DNA of 40,643 nt from Rhizobiales bacterium PAR1. Lineage in GTDB: Bacteria > Pseudomonadota > Alphaproteobacteria > Rhizobiales > Beijerinckiaceae. How positions within the stretch are numbered: the stretch's first letter is position 1; each line of letters opens with the position of its first letter. Below are positions 16,503-25,498 of the stretch, piece by piece. A program made the translations under genes and the position numbers. The stretch lies in the NCBI GenBank assembly GCA_002256205.1, contig NKIW01000014.1, forward strand, positions 1 through 40,643. Direction: 5' to 3'. Below the pieces are notes generated by a model. The model was not told the DNA's origin. It made no database searches and worked only from the letters and a program-made list of their open reading frames with translations.

Positions 16503-17329
16503 AAACCTTTGACGCGCAGGGCGCGCGAATCCCCGTGCTCGGCATGGGTACCTGGACGCTCAACGGCCCCGAGGCGGTGGATCTCATCACTCATGGCCTC
16601 AAACTCGGCTATCGCCACATTGATACGGCGGCCAAATATGGCAACGAGGCCGAGGTCGGAGCAGCCATCGCGCGTTCCGGCGTGCCGCGCGGCGACGTTT
16701 TCCTCACCACCAAGGTCTGGCCGACCGATCTTGCGCCGGCGGATTTCGCCCGCTCGGTCGCGAGCAGCCTTGAAACGCTCGGCACCGATTACGTTGATCT
16801 GCTGCTGATCCACTGGCCGAATCCTGCCGTGCCGCTCGAAGCTTCGATCGAGGCGCTGAACCTTGCACACAAGCGTGGTCAGGCCCGGCATATCGGTGTT
16901 TCGAATTTCACGCTCCAGATGTTTGCCGAGGCGCGGCGGCTCTCGCCGGTGGCGCTTGCGGCGCATGAGGTCGAGCGGCATCCGTTCCTCGACCAGAGCA
17001 AAATGGCGAAAGCCTGCGCCGAGGCCGGCGCGGCGCTGATCGCCTACACCCCCCTCGCCCGCGCGCAGGATCTAGATACCGATCCGGTGCTCGGCGAAAT
17101 CGCCCGCGCGCATGGCGTCAGCGCGGTGCAGGTGGTGCTGGCGTGGCATTTCGGGCTCAAGGGCAATATTCCCGTGCCGCGCACGAGCAATCCGCAGCGC
17201 CTTACGGATAATCTCAAAGCGCTCGATCTCGTGCTGACGTCGGAGGAGCGCGCTGCAATCGATGCGCTCCGGAGCGCCAACCGCCGCGTGGTCAATACGG
17301 TGTTCTCGCCGGACTGGGATCAACCCTAA
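16499..17329 (+). CDS. Aldo/keto reductase
   Basis: 276 residues with the complete catalytic tetrad: Asp42 (GYRHIDTA), Tyr47 (AKYGNE), Lys72 (TTKVW) and His105 (LLIHWPNP). The C-terminal NADPH-binding IPVPRTSNPQRLTDNL is also present. Length and sequence resemble the 2,5-diketo-D-gluconate reductase group (Dkg/YafB). It would reduce a keto or aldehyde group of a sugar acid or related carbonyl. ATG overlaps the end of the ATPase remnant; last gene of the GntR-led cluster. Confidence 0.9.
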   Translation: MKTFDAQGARIPVLGMGTWTLNGPEAVDLITHGLKLGYRHIDTAAKYGNEAEVGAAIARSGVPRGDVFLTTKVWPTDLAPADFARSVASSLETLGTDYVDLLLIHWPNPAVPLEASIEALNLAHKRGQARHIGVSNFTLQMFAEARRLSPVALAAHEVERHPFLDQSKMAKACAEAGAALIAYTPLARAQDLDTDPVLGEIARAHGVSAVQVVLAWHFGLKGNIPVPRTSNPQRLTDNLKALDLVLTSEERAAIDALRSANRRVVNTVFSPDWDQP

Positions 17330-17362
17330 AACAAAAAGAGGCGACGAGTTGCCCCGCCGCCT
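17328..17362 (-). terminator. Rho-independent terminator of the flagellin gene
   Basis: On the minus strand: AGGCGGCG, eight-base loop, CGTCGCCT (7 pairs plus one G-U), then TTTTTGTTTT. It lies about 40 bases beyond the flagellin stop at 17402. The T run is on the flagellin side only, so it is unlikely to serve the aldo/keto reductase. Confidence 0.8.
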
Positions 17363-17401
17363 TTAGTCCGTCCGTCTTTGAAAAGAGTGCCGCTGCGCCT
17401 G

Positions 17402-19027
17402 TTACTGGAGCAGGCGGAGCAGGCCCTGCGCATTCTGGGTGCCGGCCGAGAAGGCCTGAACCGCGAATTGCTGCTGAGTCTGGAGCGCGGTGAGCTTGGC
17501 CGATTCTTCCGCGACATCCGCCGAGACGAGATCGTCGCCGAGCACCTTCATGTCCGAGCCGTAGGACTTGTTGATGTCGAAGCGGTCCTGCATGTAGCTG
17601 TTGAAGGTAGCAAGCTTGGTCTGAAGATCGCGGATGATCGTCAGCGCGGTGTTGGTCGAGGCCGCCGAGAGCTGGATCGCCGCATCCGAGGTCCAGGCCG
17701 TGCCCGGCTGGGTGAGCCCGAGCGGGGTGTTGGCTGAAACAAGACCCTGAATGTTCTGACCCGTCACCACCACGGTGTTGCCGGCGAATTCATCCATGAC
17801 GACGCCGAGGTTCTGGCCGGCGAGCAGGTTGCGCCCGTTGGCCACCGGGTTATTCACGATCAACAGGTTGAGGTTGTTGATCAGGGCGTCGAACTGCTGG
17901 CCATATTGCAGGCGCAGCGAGTTGTTGGTCGAAAGTGCCCCGGCGTAACCGGTGGTCGGCACCGTGGAGAAACCAGCCGTACCCGCTGAAGCGAAGGCGC
18001 TGACGCCGGCCAAGAGCTGCATATTGCCGCCGTTGGTGTTGCGGATGCGCAGGAAGGTCGTTGCGGCACCGGCGGTATTCGCCAGCTCCATGACGACGCC
18101 CTTGGTCTGGAACAGGTTGTTGAACTCGGCGATCATCGTGGTCATGTTCGTCGCGCTGGTGGTGTTGGCGTAGGCCTGAGCCTGACCATTTCCATCAAGG
18201 AAGACCAGCGAGGAGCCGGTGGCGATCGCCGTCGCACCGTTGACCGCCGTGGTGCCGACCGCGGCGCCACCGTAAGCAACAGTGAAGCCGGTTTCGGTTG
18301 CTGACATGGTCGGGGCCGTTGCAGCGACGTTGGCGAAGTAGGTAGCGGCGTTACCAGCCGTCAGAGCGGTGGTGCCACCGGTGCTGGTCGAGAGGCCAAC
18401 AAGGTCATCCATCACGGTTTCCGTCGACTTCGAGTCGAAGCGGAAGTCCTTGCCGTTGGTAGAGGTGAACTTGATCTGGGTCTGACCGGCCGTGGTCGAG
18501 GGCTCGAAAGTCATCTGAACGCCGATGTTGGCGGAGTTCATCGCGTCGGCGATTGTGCCCCAGGTCGGCGCCAGGTTGGCAGCGGTGGCGACCCAGGAGT
18601 AAGTGAAGTTCTGGCCCGAATCCGAGGTGATCGAGAAGTTATAGAGGTTACCGGCGACCATGCCGCCGACGGTGGCCGACGATAGGATATTCGCCGTGGT
18701 CTGGGTCGAGCGGGTCGAGGCAGCGCCTTCGGCCTGAGCCTTGCGGGAGAGCTCCTGCGCCGAATTCACGAGGCTGATCATCGAGGACAGAGTCTTGTCC
18801 GTCGTGGCCAGCGTCTTCAGGGCGAGGGAGATGTTGTTGTTGACCGAATCGAGCGATTTTGCCCGGTTGATCATCGTATCAGACATGCGATAGCGGGTCG
18901 CATCATCGGCGGCGCCGAAAACGGCCTTGCCGGTGGAAACGCGCTTCTGGGCAATCTGGAAGAGCGCGTTAGTCTGCTGAAGCATAGCGACGTTGGCCGC
19001 GGTGGCGGCATTGAAAGCGACGGACAT
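17402..19027 (-). CDS. Flagellin
   Basis: 541 residues from the ATG at 19027, nine bases after GAAGG; the longer in-frame start lacks flagellin character. The N-terminal 140 residues (AANVAMLQQTNALFQIAQKRVSTGK, AADDATRYRMSDTM, SLDSVNNNISLALKTLATTDKTLSSMISLVNSAQEL) are the conserved D0/D1 helices. The last 100 end with ESAKLTALQTQQQFAVQAFSAGTQNAQGLLRLLQ, the C-terminal D0 helix. The middle (about 140-430) is Thr/Ala/Gly-rich and variable, as in filament surface domains. No other flagellar gene is present, so the filament must use chromosomal export and hook parts. The 250 bases upstream are A+T-rich; I found no convincing sigma-28 or sigma-54 promoter. Confidence 0.93.
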   Translation of the reverse strand: MSVAFNAATAANVAMLQQTNALFQIAQKRVSTGKAVFGAADDATRYRMSDTMINRAKSLDSVNNNISLALKTLATTDKTLSSMISLVNSAQELSRKAQAEGAASTRSTQTTANILSSATVGGMVAGNLYNFSITSDSGQNFTYSWVATAANLAPTWGTIADAMNSANIGVQMTFEPSTTAGQTQIKFTSTNGKDFRFDSKSTETVMDDLVGLSTSTGGTTALTAGNAATYFANVAATAPTMSATETGFTVAYGGAAVGTTAVNGATAIATGSSLVFLDGNGQAQAYANTTSATNMTTMIAEFNNLFQTKGVVMELANTAGAATTFLRIRNTNGGNMQLLAGVSAFASAGTAGFSTVPTTGYAGALSTNNSLRLQYGQQFDALINNLNLLIVNNPVANGRNLLAGQNLGVVMDEFAGNTVVVTGQNIQGLVSANTPLGLTQPGTAWTSDAAIQLSAASTNTALTIIRDLQTKLATFNSYMQDRFDINKSYGSDMKVLGDDLVSADVAEESAKLTALQTQQQFAVQAFSAGTQNAQGLLRLLQ

Positions 19028-19278
19028 TGTTTTGCACCTTCTGCTGCAATTCGGCGCCATCCTGGCACCGTTAGTCAAAGTCACTGCTACAAGTTACTTG
19101 CGAAAGCGGCTTGGTTAGTGGCTTCGTTGCCCATGAAGATGCAGGCGTTAATCTTAATGACTGGTAAATTGGTAACCTTGAGAAAGATGGTAAATTTGTT
19201 ATAGTTAACTGAAAATGAATTGTTAACTCTGTTTTCTGGACCGTGAATATTATAGATATTTAAGCATTCGGGCCGCCC

Positions 19279-19890
19279 TCACCGCCCCGGTCGTGTAAAC
19301 CCTTGTCGCGCCGTTTCCGCCTCAGCACGGGTCACGCATTCCTCGACATGATCGTTAATCAGGCCCATCGCCTGCATGAAGGCGTAGATCGTCGTCGGGC
19401 CGACGAACTTCCAGCCGCGCTTCTTGAGTTCTTTCGAGAGCGCGACGGATTCCGGCGAGGTCGTCGCGGTCTGCGGCGCGGGCAGGCTCTCGGCGACGGG
19501 CTCGTAGCGCCAGAGGAAGGCGGCGAGCGAACCCTCGCGCGCCACCAGTTCCTTGGCCCGTTTGGCGTTGTTGATCACGGCCTCGATCTTGCCGCGATGG
19601 CGGATGATCCCGGCATCGCCGAGCAGGCGCAGCACATCCTCTTCCGTGAAGGCAGCGACGCGGTGGAAATCGAAGCCGGCGAAAGCCGCGCGGAAATTCT
19701 CGCGCTTGGCGAGAATCGTGCGCCAGCTCAGACCGGACTGGAAACTTTCAAGGCAGAGCTTTTCAAACAGGCGAATGTCGCTGCCGACCGGGAAGCCCCA
19801 TTCGGCATCGTGATAGGGAAAAAATTCCGGGATCGCCCCGCACCAGCGGCAGCGCGGTCGGTTATCGGGGCCGGGAACGGTTCTCGTCAT
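19279..19890 (-). CDS. tag: DNA-3-methyladenine glycosylase I
   Basis: 203 residues. Removes 3-methyladenine from alkylated DNA. Zinc ligands can be matched to E. coli Tag: Cys14 and His27 (CRWCGAIPEFFPYHD) and His181/Cys185 (NDHVEEC). The helix-hairpin-helix core has SFQSGLSWRTILAKRENFRAAF. The length is normal. It follows the enolase-superfamily gene by 26 bases on the same strand and may be cotranscribed with it, though it has no evident metabolic link. Confidence 0.92.
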   Translation of the reverse strand: MTRTVPGPDNRPRCRWCGAIPEFFPYHDAEWGFPVGSDIRLFEKLCLESFQSGLSWRTILAKRENFRAAFAGFDFHRVAAFTEEDVLRLLGDAGIIRHRGKIEAVINNAKRAKELVAREGSLAAFLWRYEPVAESLPAPQTATTSPESVALSKELKKRGWKFVGPTTIYAFMQAMGLINDHVEECVTRAEAETARQGFTRPGR

Positions 19891-19916
19891 CGTAAATCCT
19901 GCTGGTTCTGGGACGC

Positions 19917-21050
19917 TCAGGCCGGATGCTCGGCGAGAATGCGGGCATTGGCGCGCAGCGCGTGCTCGGAAACCCGGATGCCGAGACCCGGCGCGTCGGG
20001 AACCACGACGGCGCCGTCGCGGTTGGGGATGCGCTCTTCGAGCACATCCTCGGTGAGGACATGGTGCGGCATGTAGAACTCGCAGCCGAGCGAAATGCCC
20101 GGCGTCGCAGCAATGAGTTGCGTGCCCGCCGCGAGCGCGATGCCGCCCTCGTAAAGCGTGCCGCCATAACCCGGCAGGCCGGCAGTATCCGCAATCGCCA
20201 TTGTCGCCTGCGCCTTGTGGAGGCCGCCGGATTTCATCAGCTTGATCGAGATGGCGTTGGCGGCCCGGAGCCGGATGATCTCCATCAGGTCGCGTGGATC
20301 AAAGCAGCTTTCATCAGCCAGAATTGGTGTTTTCAGCGCCGCCACAAAGGACGCCATGGCATCGAGGTGGTTGCGCGGCACCGGCTGCTCTATGAAGGTA
20401 GGCGAGACCTGTTCGACATCGCGCAGAATGGCGAGCGCGCCGAAGGGCGGCAGCGCCTGATTGTAATCGATACGGAGGTCGATTTTATCGCCGAAATCGC
20501 CGCGCATCCGGGCGAGATTGGCCATCTCCTCGCGGTGTGGCTTCACGCCGGTTTTGACCTTGAACAGCTTGTGTCCGGCCGGGACCATGGCGTGCATGCG
20601 TGCAAGGTCGGCCTCGAAATCCGGGTCGGCGATCGAGAAGGAAAGCGGGATGGTGTCGCGGACGCGGCCCCCCAGCAAATCCGCGACCGAGAGGTCGGCG
20701 CCCTTCCCCACGATATCCAGCATCGCCATTTCAAGCGCGACTTTGGCTTCACCATGGCCCACCAATGCCTTGTCGAAAGCCATCATCGCGGCGCGGATGC
20801 GTTTCACTGGCCAGCCGATCACCAGGGGGCGGAGGTAAAGCTGGAGCGCGGCGAGCGTGCCTTCCGCTGTGCCGGTGAACACCTCCCACGGGGCAGCCTC
20901 ACCCCAGCCGACGATGCCGTCACTCGCGGTCAGCTCCACGAGCACGCGCTTGACCGTGCCCATCACGTTGCCGACGCCTTGCAGGCGCTTCATCTTGATC
21001 GGGCTTTCGATGAGGAAAAGCCGCATCCGCTCGATGGTGGTCTCGCTCAC
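19917..21050 (-). CDS. Mandelate racemase/muconate lactonizing (enolase superfamily) enzyme
   Basis: 377 residues with a GTG start at 21050 that overlaps the SDR stop (GTGA). Catalytic and metal residues are all visible: KVK at 164-166, Asp195 (RIDYN), Glu221 (FIEQP), Asp246 (LADES) and Lys270 (SIKLMKSGG). This is the muconate-lactonizing-enzyme subgroup pattern, which includes cycloisomerases, N-acylamino-acid racemases and dipeptide or betaine epimerases. Because an amino-acid-type importer is in the same operon, a racemase/epimerase role on an amino-acid derivative is plausible. The sequence alone does not settle it. Confidence 0.88.
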   Translation of the reverse strand: MSETTIERMRLFLIESPIKMKRLQGVGNVMGTVKRVLVELTASDGIVGWGEAAPWEVFTGTAEGTLAALQLYLRPLVIGWPVKRIRAAMMAFDKALVGHGEAKVALEMAMLDIVGKGADLSVADLLGGRVRDTIPLSFSIADPDFEADLARMHAMVPAGHKLFKVKTGVKPHREEMANLARMRGDFGDKIDLRIDYNQALPPFGALAILRDVEQVSPTFIEQPVPRNHLDAMASFVAALKTPILADESCFDPRDLMEIIRLRAANAISIKLMKSGGLHKAQATMAIADTAGLPGYGGTLYEGGIALAAGTQLIAATPGISLGCEFYMPHHVLTEDVLEERIPNRDGAVVVPDAPGLGIRVSEHALRANARILAEHPA

Positions 21051-21790
21051 AGCAAACCTCCGTTGACGTGCCAGATCTGTCCGGTGACGTAGGAGGCGGC
21101 AGGCGAAGCCAGCATCGCGATAATCGCCGCGACTTCTTCCGGCGTGCCGCGACGGCCCATCGGGATCATCGCTTCCATGCGGGCGATGGCCTCCGGCGCC
21201 AGTTTGGAGCCCCTGCCCTCATCCTTGCGGATGAGGCCTGGCACGACGGCGTTGACGGTGATGCCCTCGGGCGCAAGTTCCAGCGCCATGGCCTTCACGA
21301 GCGCTTCGAGCGCTGCGCGGCTTGCGGTGGTTGCGGCAAAAGGGTTCATATCCGTGCGGAAGGCATGCGCAACGAAGGAGGACACCGCTACGATGCGCGG
21401 ATGTTCCGAGCTTTTCAGCAGGGCGCGCGCGCCCTGCGCCAGCCGCGTGAAGGCCACGACGGATTCCTCCAGCACCTTGCGGAAGGGCTCGGCTTCAAGC
21501 GCCATGACAGCACCACGGTGTGCGGCGCCCGCCACCGCGACGAGCACATCAAGCCCACCGAGGGCTTCGCCCGTTTGCCCGATCAGCGCTTCGGCAATCC
21601 CCGGCTCAGAGAGGTCGCCGAGACAGGTGAAAACCGTCGCCCCCTTGGCCCGTGCCGTGGCGGCGACGGCCTCAAGCCCTGCCTGATTGGCGCGGGTGTG
21701 GAGCATCAACCGGGCGCCGGGTGTGGCAAGGGCTTCGGCACTGGCGCGACCGATGCCGCTCCCCGCGCCGGTGATCAGGGCGCTTTGCAT
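21047..21790 (-). CDS. Short-chain dehydrogenase/reductase-fold protein lacking the catalytic Tyr-Lys
   Basis: 247 residues from the ATG that overlaps the ATPase stop (ATGA). The cofactor motif TGAGSGIG (8-15) is intact and the end YVTGQIWHVNGG is typical of SDRs. The catalytic YxxxK position reads T154-ATTASR-R158, with no tyrosine anywhere nearby, and the NNAG motif reads VAVAG. It may bind NAD(P) without normal SDR catalysis, or use another mechanism. It is translationally coupled on both sides to the ATPase and the enolase-superfamily gene. Confidence 0.85.
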   Translation of the reverse strand: MQSALITGAGSGIGRASAEALATPGARLMLHTRANQAGLEAVAATARAKGATVFTCLGDLSEPGIAEALIGQTGEALGGLDVLVAVAGAAHRGAVMALEAEPFRKVLEESVVAFTRLAQGARALLKSSEHPRIVAVSSFVAHAFRTDMNPFAATTASRAALEALVKAMALELAPEGITVNAVVPGLIRKDEGRGSKLAPEAIARMEAMIPMGRRGTPEEVAAIIAMLASPAASYVTGQIWHVNGGLL

Positions 21791-22581
21791 CACGGCGCCG
21801 TTTCGGCGGTTTGGTGATGCCCGCCGCGATGGAAATGGCTCAGAAACGCCTGCGTCGCCGTCTCGCGCGGCGCGTCGATCACCTGATGCGCCGGGCCTTC
21901 CTCAGCGACGATGCCATCGCGCATGAAAATCACTCGGTCGGCCACTTCACGCGCAAAGGCGATCTCGTGGGTCACGATGACCATGGTCATGCCCTCGGTC
22001 GCCAGCTTTTTCATCACGCCAAGCACCTCTCCGACCAGCTCCGGGTCGAGCGCGGAGGTGGCTTCATCGAAAAGCATCACATCAGGCTGCATTGCGAGTG
22101 CGCGGGCAATCGCCACGCGCTGCTTCTGGCCGCCGGAGAGGCGGGCGGGGAATTCATCCGCCTTGTCCGACAGGCCGACCTTTGCGAGCAGTGCCAGCGC
22201 CAGCTCGCGCGCCTCGGCTTTCGATTTCTTGCGCACCGTCACCGGCGCTTCCATCACATTGCCGAGCACGCTCATGTGCGGGAAAAGGTTGAAATGCTGG
22301 AACACCATGCCGGTATTCGAGCGGAACCGTGCGAGATCCCGCGTGCCCGGCAGCTTGGTACCGGGGCCGAAGGTGAAGGCATCCTCGCCGACGCGGATCT
22401 GGCCACCGTCCGGCGTCACAAGCAGGTTGATACAGCGCAGAAGGGTCGATTTTCCCGAGCCGGAGGGGCCGATGATCGCCACCACGCTGCCCGCCTCGAC
22501 GCTGAGCGAAATCCCCTTGAGCACGGCGAGATCGCCGAACTTCTTGTTCAGCCCGGAGATCTCGATTTTCGGCTTTTCCAT
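21790..22581 (-). CDS. Polar amino-acid ABC transporter ATPase
   Basis: 263 residues. Walker [10 protein letters not shown] (38-46), Q-loop FQHFNLFPH, signature [15 protein letters not shown], Walker [13 protein letters not shown] and switch histidine in [15 protein letters not shown], all typical of the GlnQ/HisP group. Partner of the permease 13 bases upstream and the binding protein beyond it. The permease/ATPase ratio suggests a homodimeric permease with an ATPase dimer. Confidence 0.92.
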   Translation of the reverse strand: MEKPKIEISGLNKKFGDLAVLKGISLSVEAGSVVAIIGPSGSGKSTLLRCINLLVTPDGGQIRVGEDAFTFGPGTKLPGTRDLARFRSNTGMVFQHFNLFPHMSVLGNVMEAPVTVRKKSKAEARELALALLAKVGLSDKADEFPARLSGGQKQRVAIARALAMQPDVMLFDEATSALDPELVGEVLGVMKKLATEGMTMVIVTHEIAFAREVADRVIFMRDGIVAEEGPAHQVIDAPRETATQAFLSHFHRGGHHQTAETAP

Positions 22582-22594
22582 TGTATCACCCGCC

Positions 22595-23257
22595 TCAATC
22601 GTTCCGGGCGAGCGCTTCCTCGCCCTTTCGCACCAGAATGGTCAGCGGGTAGAGGATGACGAAATACGCCACCGCAATCGCGGTATAGACCTCCAGCGGG
22701 CGATAGCTGTCATGCGCTGCGACCTGTCCCTGATAGAGGAGGTCCGGCACCGCCAGCACCGAGACCAGCGAGGTGTTCTTGAACTGGATGATCGACTGGT
22801 TCATCAGCGGCGGCACCATCCGCTTGAAGGCCTGCGGCAGAATGATCCGCCGCATCGTCTGGAACGGCGTCATGCCGAGGGCTGCGCCGGCTTCGGTCTG
22901 GCCCGGATCGATCGAGACAATGCCGCCTCGGATAATCTCGGCGTAAAACGAGCCACCATAGAGCGAAAGCGCCAGCATCGCGGCGGAAACGGCGGAAATC
23001 TCAATCCCCGAGAGCACCGGCAGCGCGTAATAAAACCACACCAGCTGCACCAGCACCGGCGTGCAGCGGAACAGCTCGATATAGGTGTGGGAAAGGATGC
23101 GCAGCGGCGCCCATTTCGAGAGCTTGGCGAGCGCGGCCAATTGCCCGATCACCAGCCCGAGCAACACGATGCCGACCGTGAAGGCTACCGTGACGCCGAG
23201 CCCTTTGAGGAACAGCCAGCGATAGCTCCAGAGAAAGGCGAAATCCCATTGATACAT
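22595..23257 (-). CDS. Polar amino-acid ABC transporter permease
   Basis: 220 residues with about five membrane segments. Conserved family features: the [26 protein letters not shown] segment and the EAA loop ([33 protein letters not shown]). The usual RGTPLL reads RCTPVL here. It forms the membrane channel of the importer, and the gene lies between the binding protein and the ATPase gene. Confidence 0.92.
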   Translation of the reverse strand: MYQWDFAFLWSYRWLFLKGLGVTVAFTVGIVLLGLVIGQLAALAKLSKWAPLRILSHTYIELFRCTPVLVQLVWFYYALPVLSGIEISAVSAAMLALSLYGGSFYAEIIRGGIVSIDPGQTEAGAALGMTPFQTMRRIILPQAFKRMVPPLMNQSIIQFKNTSLVSVLAVPDLLYQGQVAAHDSYRPLEVYTAIAVAYFVILYPLTILVRKGEEALARND

Positions 23258-23276
23258 GCGTCAAACCTGTTGTCCG

Positions 23277-23303
23277 CTCGCCGCCGGAAAGCCGGACGGC
23301 GAG
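23277..23303 (-). promoter_or_regulatory. GC-rich hairpin between binding-protein and permease genes
   Basis: CTCGCCG(T)CCGG, loop CTTT, CCGGCGGCGAG on the minus strand: 11 pairs with one bulged base and no T tail. Likely an mRNA stabiliser or attenuator that keeps binding-protein mRNA in excess. The other importer has a comparable hairpin at 4701. Confidence 0.5.
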
Positions 23304-23327
23304 GGGACGGGATAGGTGGGCGGAGGC

Positions 23328-24182
23328 TTAGAGCGTCACGCCGGCGGGCATATCGGCTTCCGTAATGCCGACCGATTCCATGTTCTTGATGATAACCTGC
23401 CGGATCAGCCCGAGGCCGCGGTTGAACTCGAGCCAAGTGTTGACGTAATCGCGCCAGGTCTTGTCCGCTTCGCGGCGGAAGCCGGCGTTGGAAGTGGTCG
23501 CGAATACCGGGGCCGGCACCACGAGTTCGCCAAGGCCGGGGTTCTTTTTCAGCATGGTCATCGAGAGCATCAGCACGATGCACTGCGCATCTGCACGTCC
23601 GGTCATTACGGCGGCGGCGGCTTCATCGACCGCCTTGAACCGCAGGATCTGCGCCTTCGGGCAGAGGCGAGTTGCGACCTGATCCTGCGATGAGCCGGCA
23701 TCGACCGCGATGCGCATCGCGGGATTGTTGAACTCATCCCAGGTTTTCTTGCCGAGGCCCTTCTTGGCGATCATCGTGAAGGCGTTGTTGAACACCGGCA
23801 CCGAAAAATCCACCACTAACGCGCGCTTTGGCGTTGGGTTGAGGCCGAAGAAGATATCCGTTTTGCCCGATTGCAGATCGAGCACTGAATTACCCCAGGT
23901 GGTCTCGGTGATTTCCAGCTCGACCTCGAGTTCCTCGGCGAGCGCTTTGGAAAGATCAATGTAGAAACCACCCCACTGCCCGGAGGTGATATCCTTGTTG
24001 TAATAGGGCGCTGCGCCCGCGACAGCGCCGATCCTGAGCTTTTTTGTGCGGCGGATGCGCTCGAAGGCGGTCTCCCCCGCCGGCGCGGTCTGCGCCATGG
24101 CCGAGGTCGCGGAAGCGGCAACGGCGCCAAGACCGACAGCCGCAACCCCTGCCGCTGTCACGAGATTCCTGCGAGAGACCAT
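23328..24182 (-). CDS. Polar amino-acid ABC transporter substrate-binding protein
   Basis: 284 residues. The N-terminus MVSRRNLVTAAGVAAVGLGAVA with AMAQT cleavage looks like a twin-arginine (SRRNLV) signal peptide, so it may fold before export. The mature part has the family's KKLRIGAV..APYY and GGFYIDLSKALAEELEVELE segments. It is first in the minus-strand operon with the permease, ATPase, SDR-like and enolase-family genes. The ligand is probably an amino acid or similar zwitterion. Confidence 0.9.
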   Translation of the reverse strand: MVSRRNLVTAAGVAAVGLGAVAASATSAMAQTAPAGETAFERIRRTKKLRIGAVAGAAPYYNKDITSGQWGGFYIDLSKALAEELEVELEITETTWGNSVLDLQSGKTDIFFGLNPTPKRALVVDFSVPVFNNAFTMIAKKGLGKKTWDEFNNPAMRIAVDAGSSQDQVATRLCPKAQILRFKAVDEAAAAVMTGRADAQCIVLMLSMTMLKKNPGLGELVVPAPVFATTSNAGFRREADKTWRDYVNTWLEFNRGLGLIRQVIIKNMESVGITEADMPAGVTL

Positions 24183-24414
24183 GGTGCTTTGCCTTCTGTT
24201 GAGACGTTAGGACATGCTGGGCGGGCCAGCCGGGACGGGTGCCCGCAATTCCCCAATGTTTGATGGTATCCACCTCGGAATCAAGCGGGATTTTTGCAGC
24301 GCCGCAGCAGGATGTGCCGCCGGGCGATGGGGGGGCTTACTCTCGCCCTGCCCCTCGGACGGCCACCGGCTTGACGTGGAGGTCAGGATGTCAGACGCAT
24401 AGGCTCCAGAGCAT

Positions 24415-24437
24415 GCTGTATGCAGGCCAGATACAGC
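24415..24437. promoter_or_regulatory. Candidate operator, GCTGTAT-N9-ATACAGC
   Basis: A perfect 7-base inverted repeat in the 285-base gap between the divergent binding-protein gene and the DapA-like gene, 30 bases before the latter's ATG. No regulator gene adjoins. The GntR protein at 13219 or a chromosomal regulator could act here. The rest of this gap shows nothing else I can assign. Confidence 0.4.
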
Positions 24438-24467
24438 AGGCAAACGACAACAAGAAGGTGCATCCGC

Positions 24468-25412
24468 ATGACTCGCTCCCGCCTCGCTTCCGCCGCTGGG
24501 CGTCCTTACAAAGGCGTTTTCCCGGTGGTCCCGACGATTTTTGACGCGCGTGGCGATCTCGACCTTGAGGGGCAGAAGCGCTGCCTCGACTTCATGATCG
24601 ACGCCGGATCGGACGGACTGTGCATTCTGGCGAATTTCTCCGAGCAATTCGTGCTCTCCGATTCCGAACGCGAGGTGCTCACCAAGCTCTGCCTCGAGCA
24701 TGTCGCGGGCCGGGTGCCGGTGATCGTCACGACGACGCATTTTTCCTCACGCGTCTGTGCCGAGCGCTCGAAGGCGGCGCAAGACATGGGGGCGGCGATG
24801 GTGATGATCATGCCGCCTTATCATGGCGCGACCTTCCGCGTGCCGGAAGGCGCTGTCTACGACTTTTTTCAGGTGGTCTCGGATGCGATTGGGATCCCGA
24901 TCATGATTCAGGATGCGCCAGTGGCGGGTACGCCGCTTTCCGCGCCATTCCTCGCGCGCATGGCGCGGGAGCTTGGAAATATCGGCTATTTCAAGATCGA
25001 GACGCCTGGCGCTGCGACCAAGCTGCGGGATTTGATCGCGCTTGGTGGCGACGCCATCGAAGGACCGTGGGACGGCGAGGAAGCGATCACTTTGATGGCG
25101 GATCTCGATGCCGGCTGTACCGGCGCTATGACCGGCGGCGGCTACCCCGATGGTATTCGTGAGATCATGGACCCATGGTTTGCCGGCGATCGTGCTGCCG
25201 CCCGCGCGGCCTATGCGAAGTGGCTGCCGCTGATCAACCATGAGAACCGGCAATGTGGGCTGATCACCGCCAAGATCCTGATGAAGGCCGGCGGCATTAT
25301 CGCCTGTGACGATGTCCGCCATCCGCTCAGGCGTCCCCACCCGGCCGCAGAGGCGGGCCTCCTCGAGCTTGCGCACGATCTCGATGTAATGGCGTTGCGT
25401 TGGGCACGTTGA
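24468..25412 (+). CDS. Dihydrodipicolinate synthase/N-acetylneuraminate lyase-family protein
   Basis: 314 residues from ATG 24468 after AAGG; the upstream frame extension has no family character. It is a TIM-barrel class I aldolase/dehydratase. Lys176 in GYFKIETPG is the Schiff-base lysine. Where true dihydrodipicolinate synthase has the proton-relay tyrosine (LYNVP), this protein reads MIQDAP, so Gln148 stands in its place, at the same 28-residue spacing. It is therefore not a lysine-biosynthesis DapA. Family relatives include keto-deoxy-sugar-acid dehydratases and pyrroline-hydroxy-carboxylate deaminase. It is divergent from the amino-acid transporter operon and probably part of the same pathway. 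Confidence 0.87.
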   Translation: MTRSRLASAAGRPYKGVFPVVPTIFDARGDLDLEGQKRCLDFMIDAGSDGLCILANFSEQFVLSDSEREVLTKLCLEHVAGRVPVIVTTTHFSSRVCAERSKAAQDMGAAMVMIMPPYHGATFRVPEGAVYDFFQVVSDAIGIPIMIQDAPVAGTPLSAPFLARMARELGNIGYFKIETPGAATKLRDLIALGGDAIEGPWDGEEAITLMADLDAGCTGAMTGGGYPDGIREIMDPWFAGDRAAARAAYAKWLPLINHENRQCGLITAKILMKAGGIIACDDVRHPLRRPHPAAEAGLLELAHDLDVMALRWAR

Positions 25413-25429
25413 AGCAGGAGCGGCGCCTT

Positions 25430-25498
25430 ATGAGCAAGACGAGAACGGTGACCACTGCGCAGATCCTGTGCGGAGGCAGCACGATTGCAATAGCCTAG
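25430..25498 (+). pseudogene. Short truncated frame after the DapA-like gene
   Basis: ATG 25430, nine bases after AGGAG, encodes only MSKTRTVTTAQILCGGSTIAIA before TAG. The start resembles the N-terminus of some major-facilitator transporters (RTVTTAQVLI...), so it may be what is left of a gene cut off where the replication region begins. That identity is a guess. Confidence 0.3.

Noticed and set aside
19028-19075. Possible sigma-54 promoter (TGGCGC...TTGC) upstream of flagellin on the minus strand
   Set aside because: The spacing between the GG and GC elements is one base short of the strict sigma-54 spacing, so it is probably chance.
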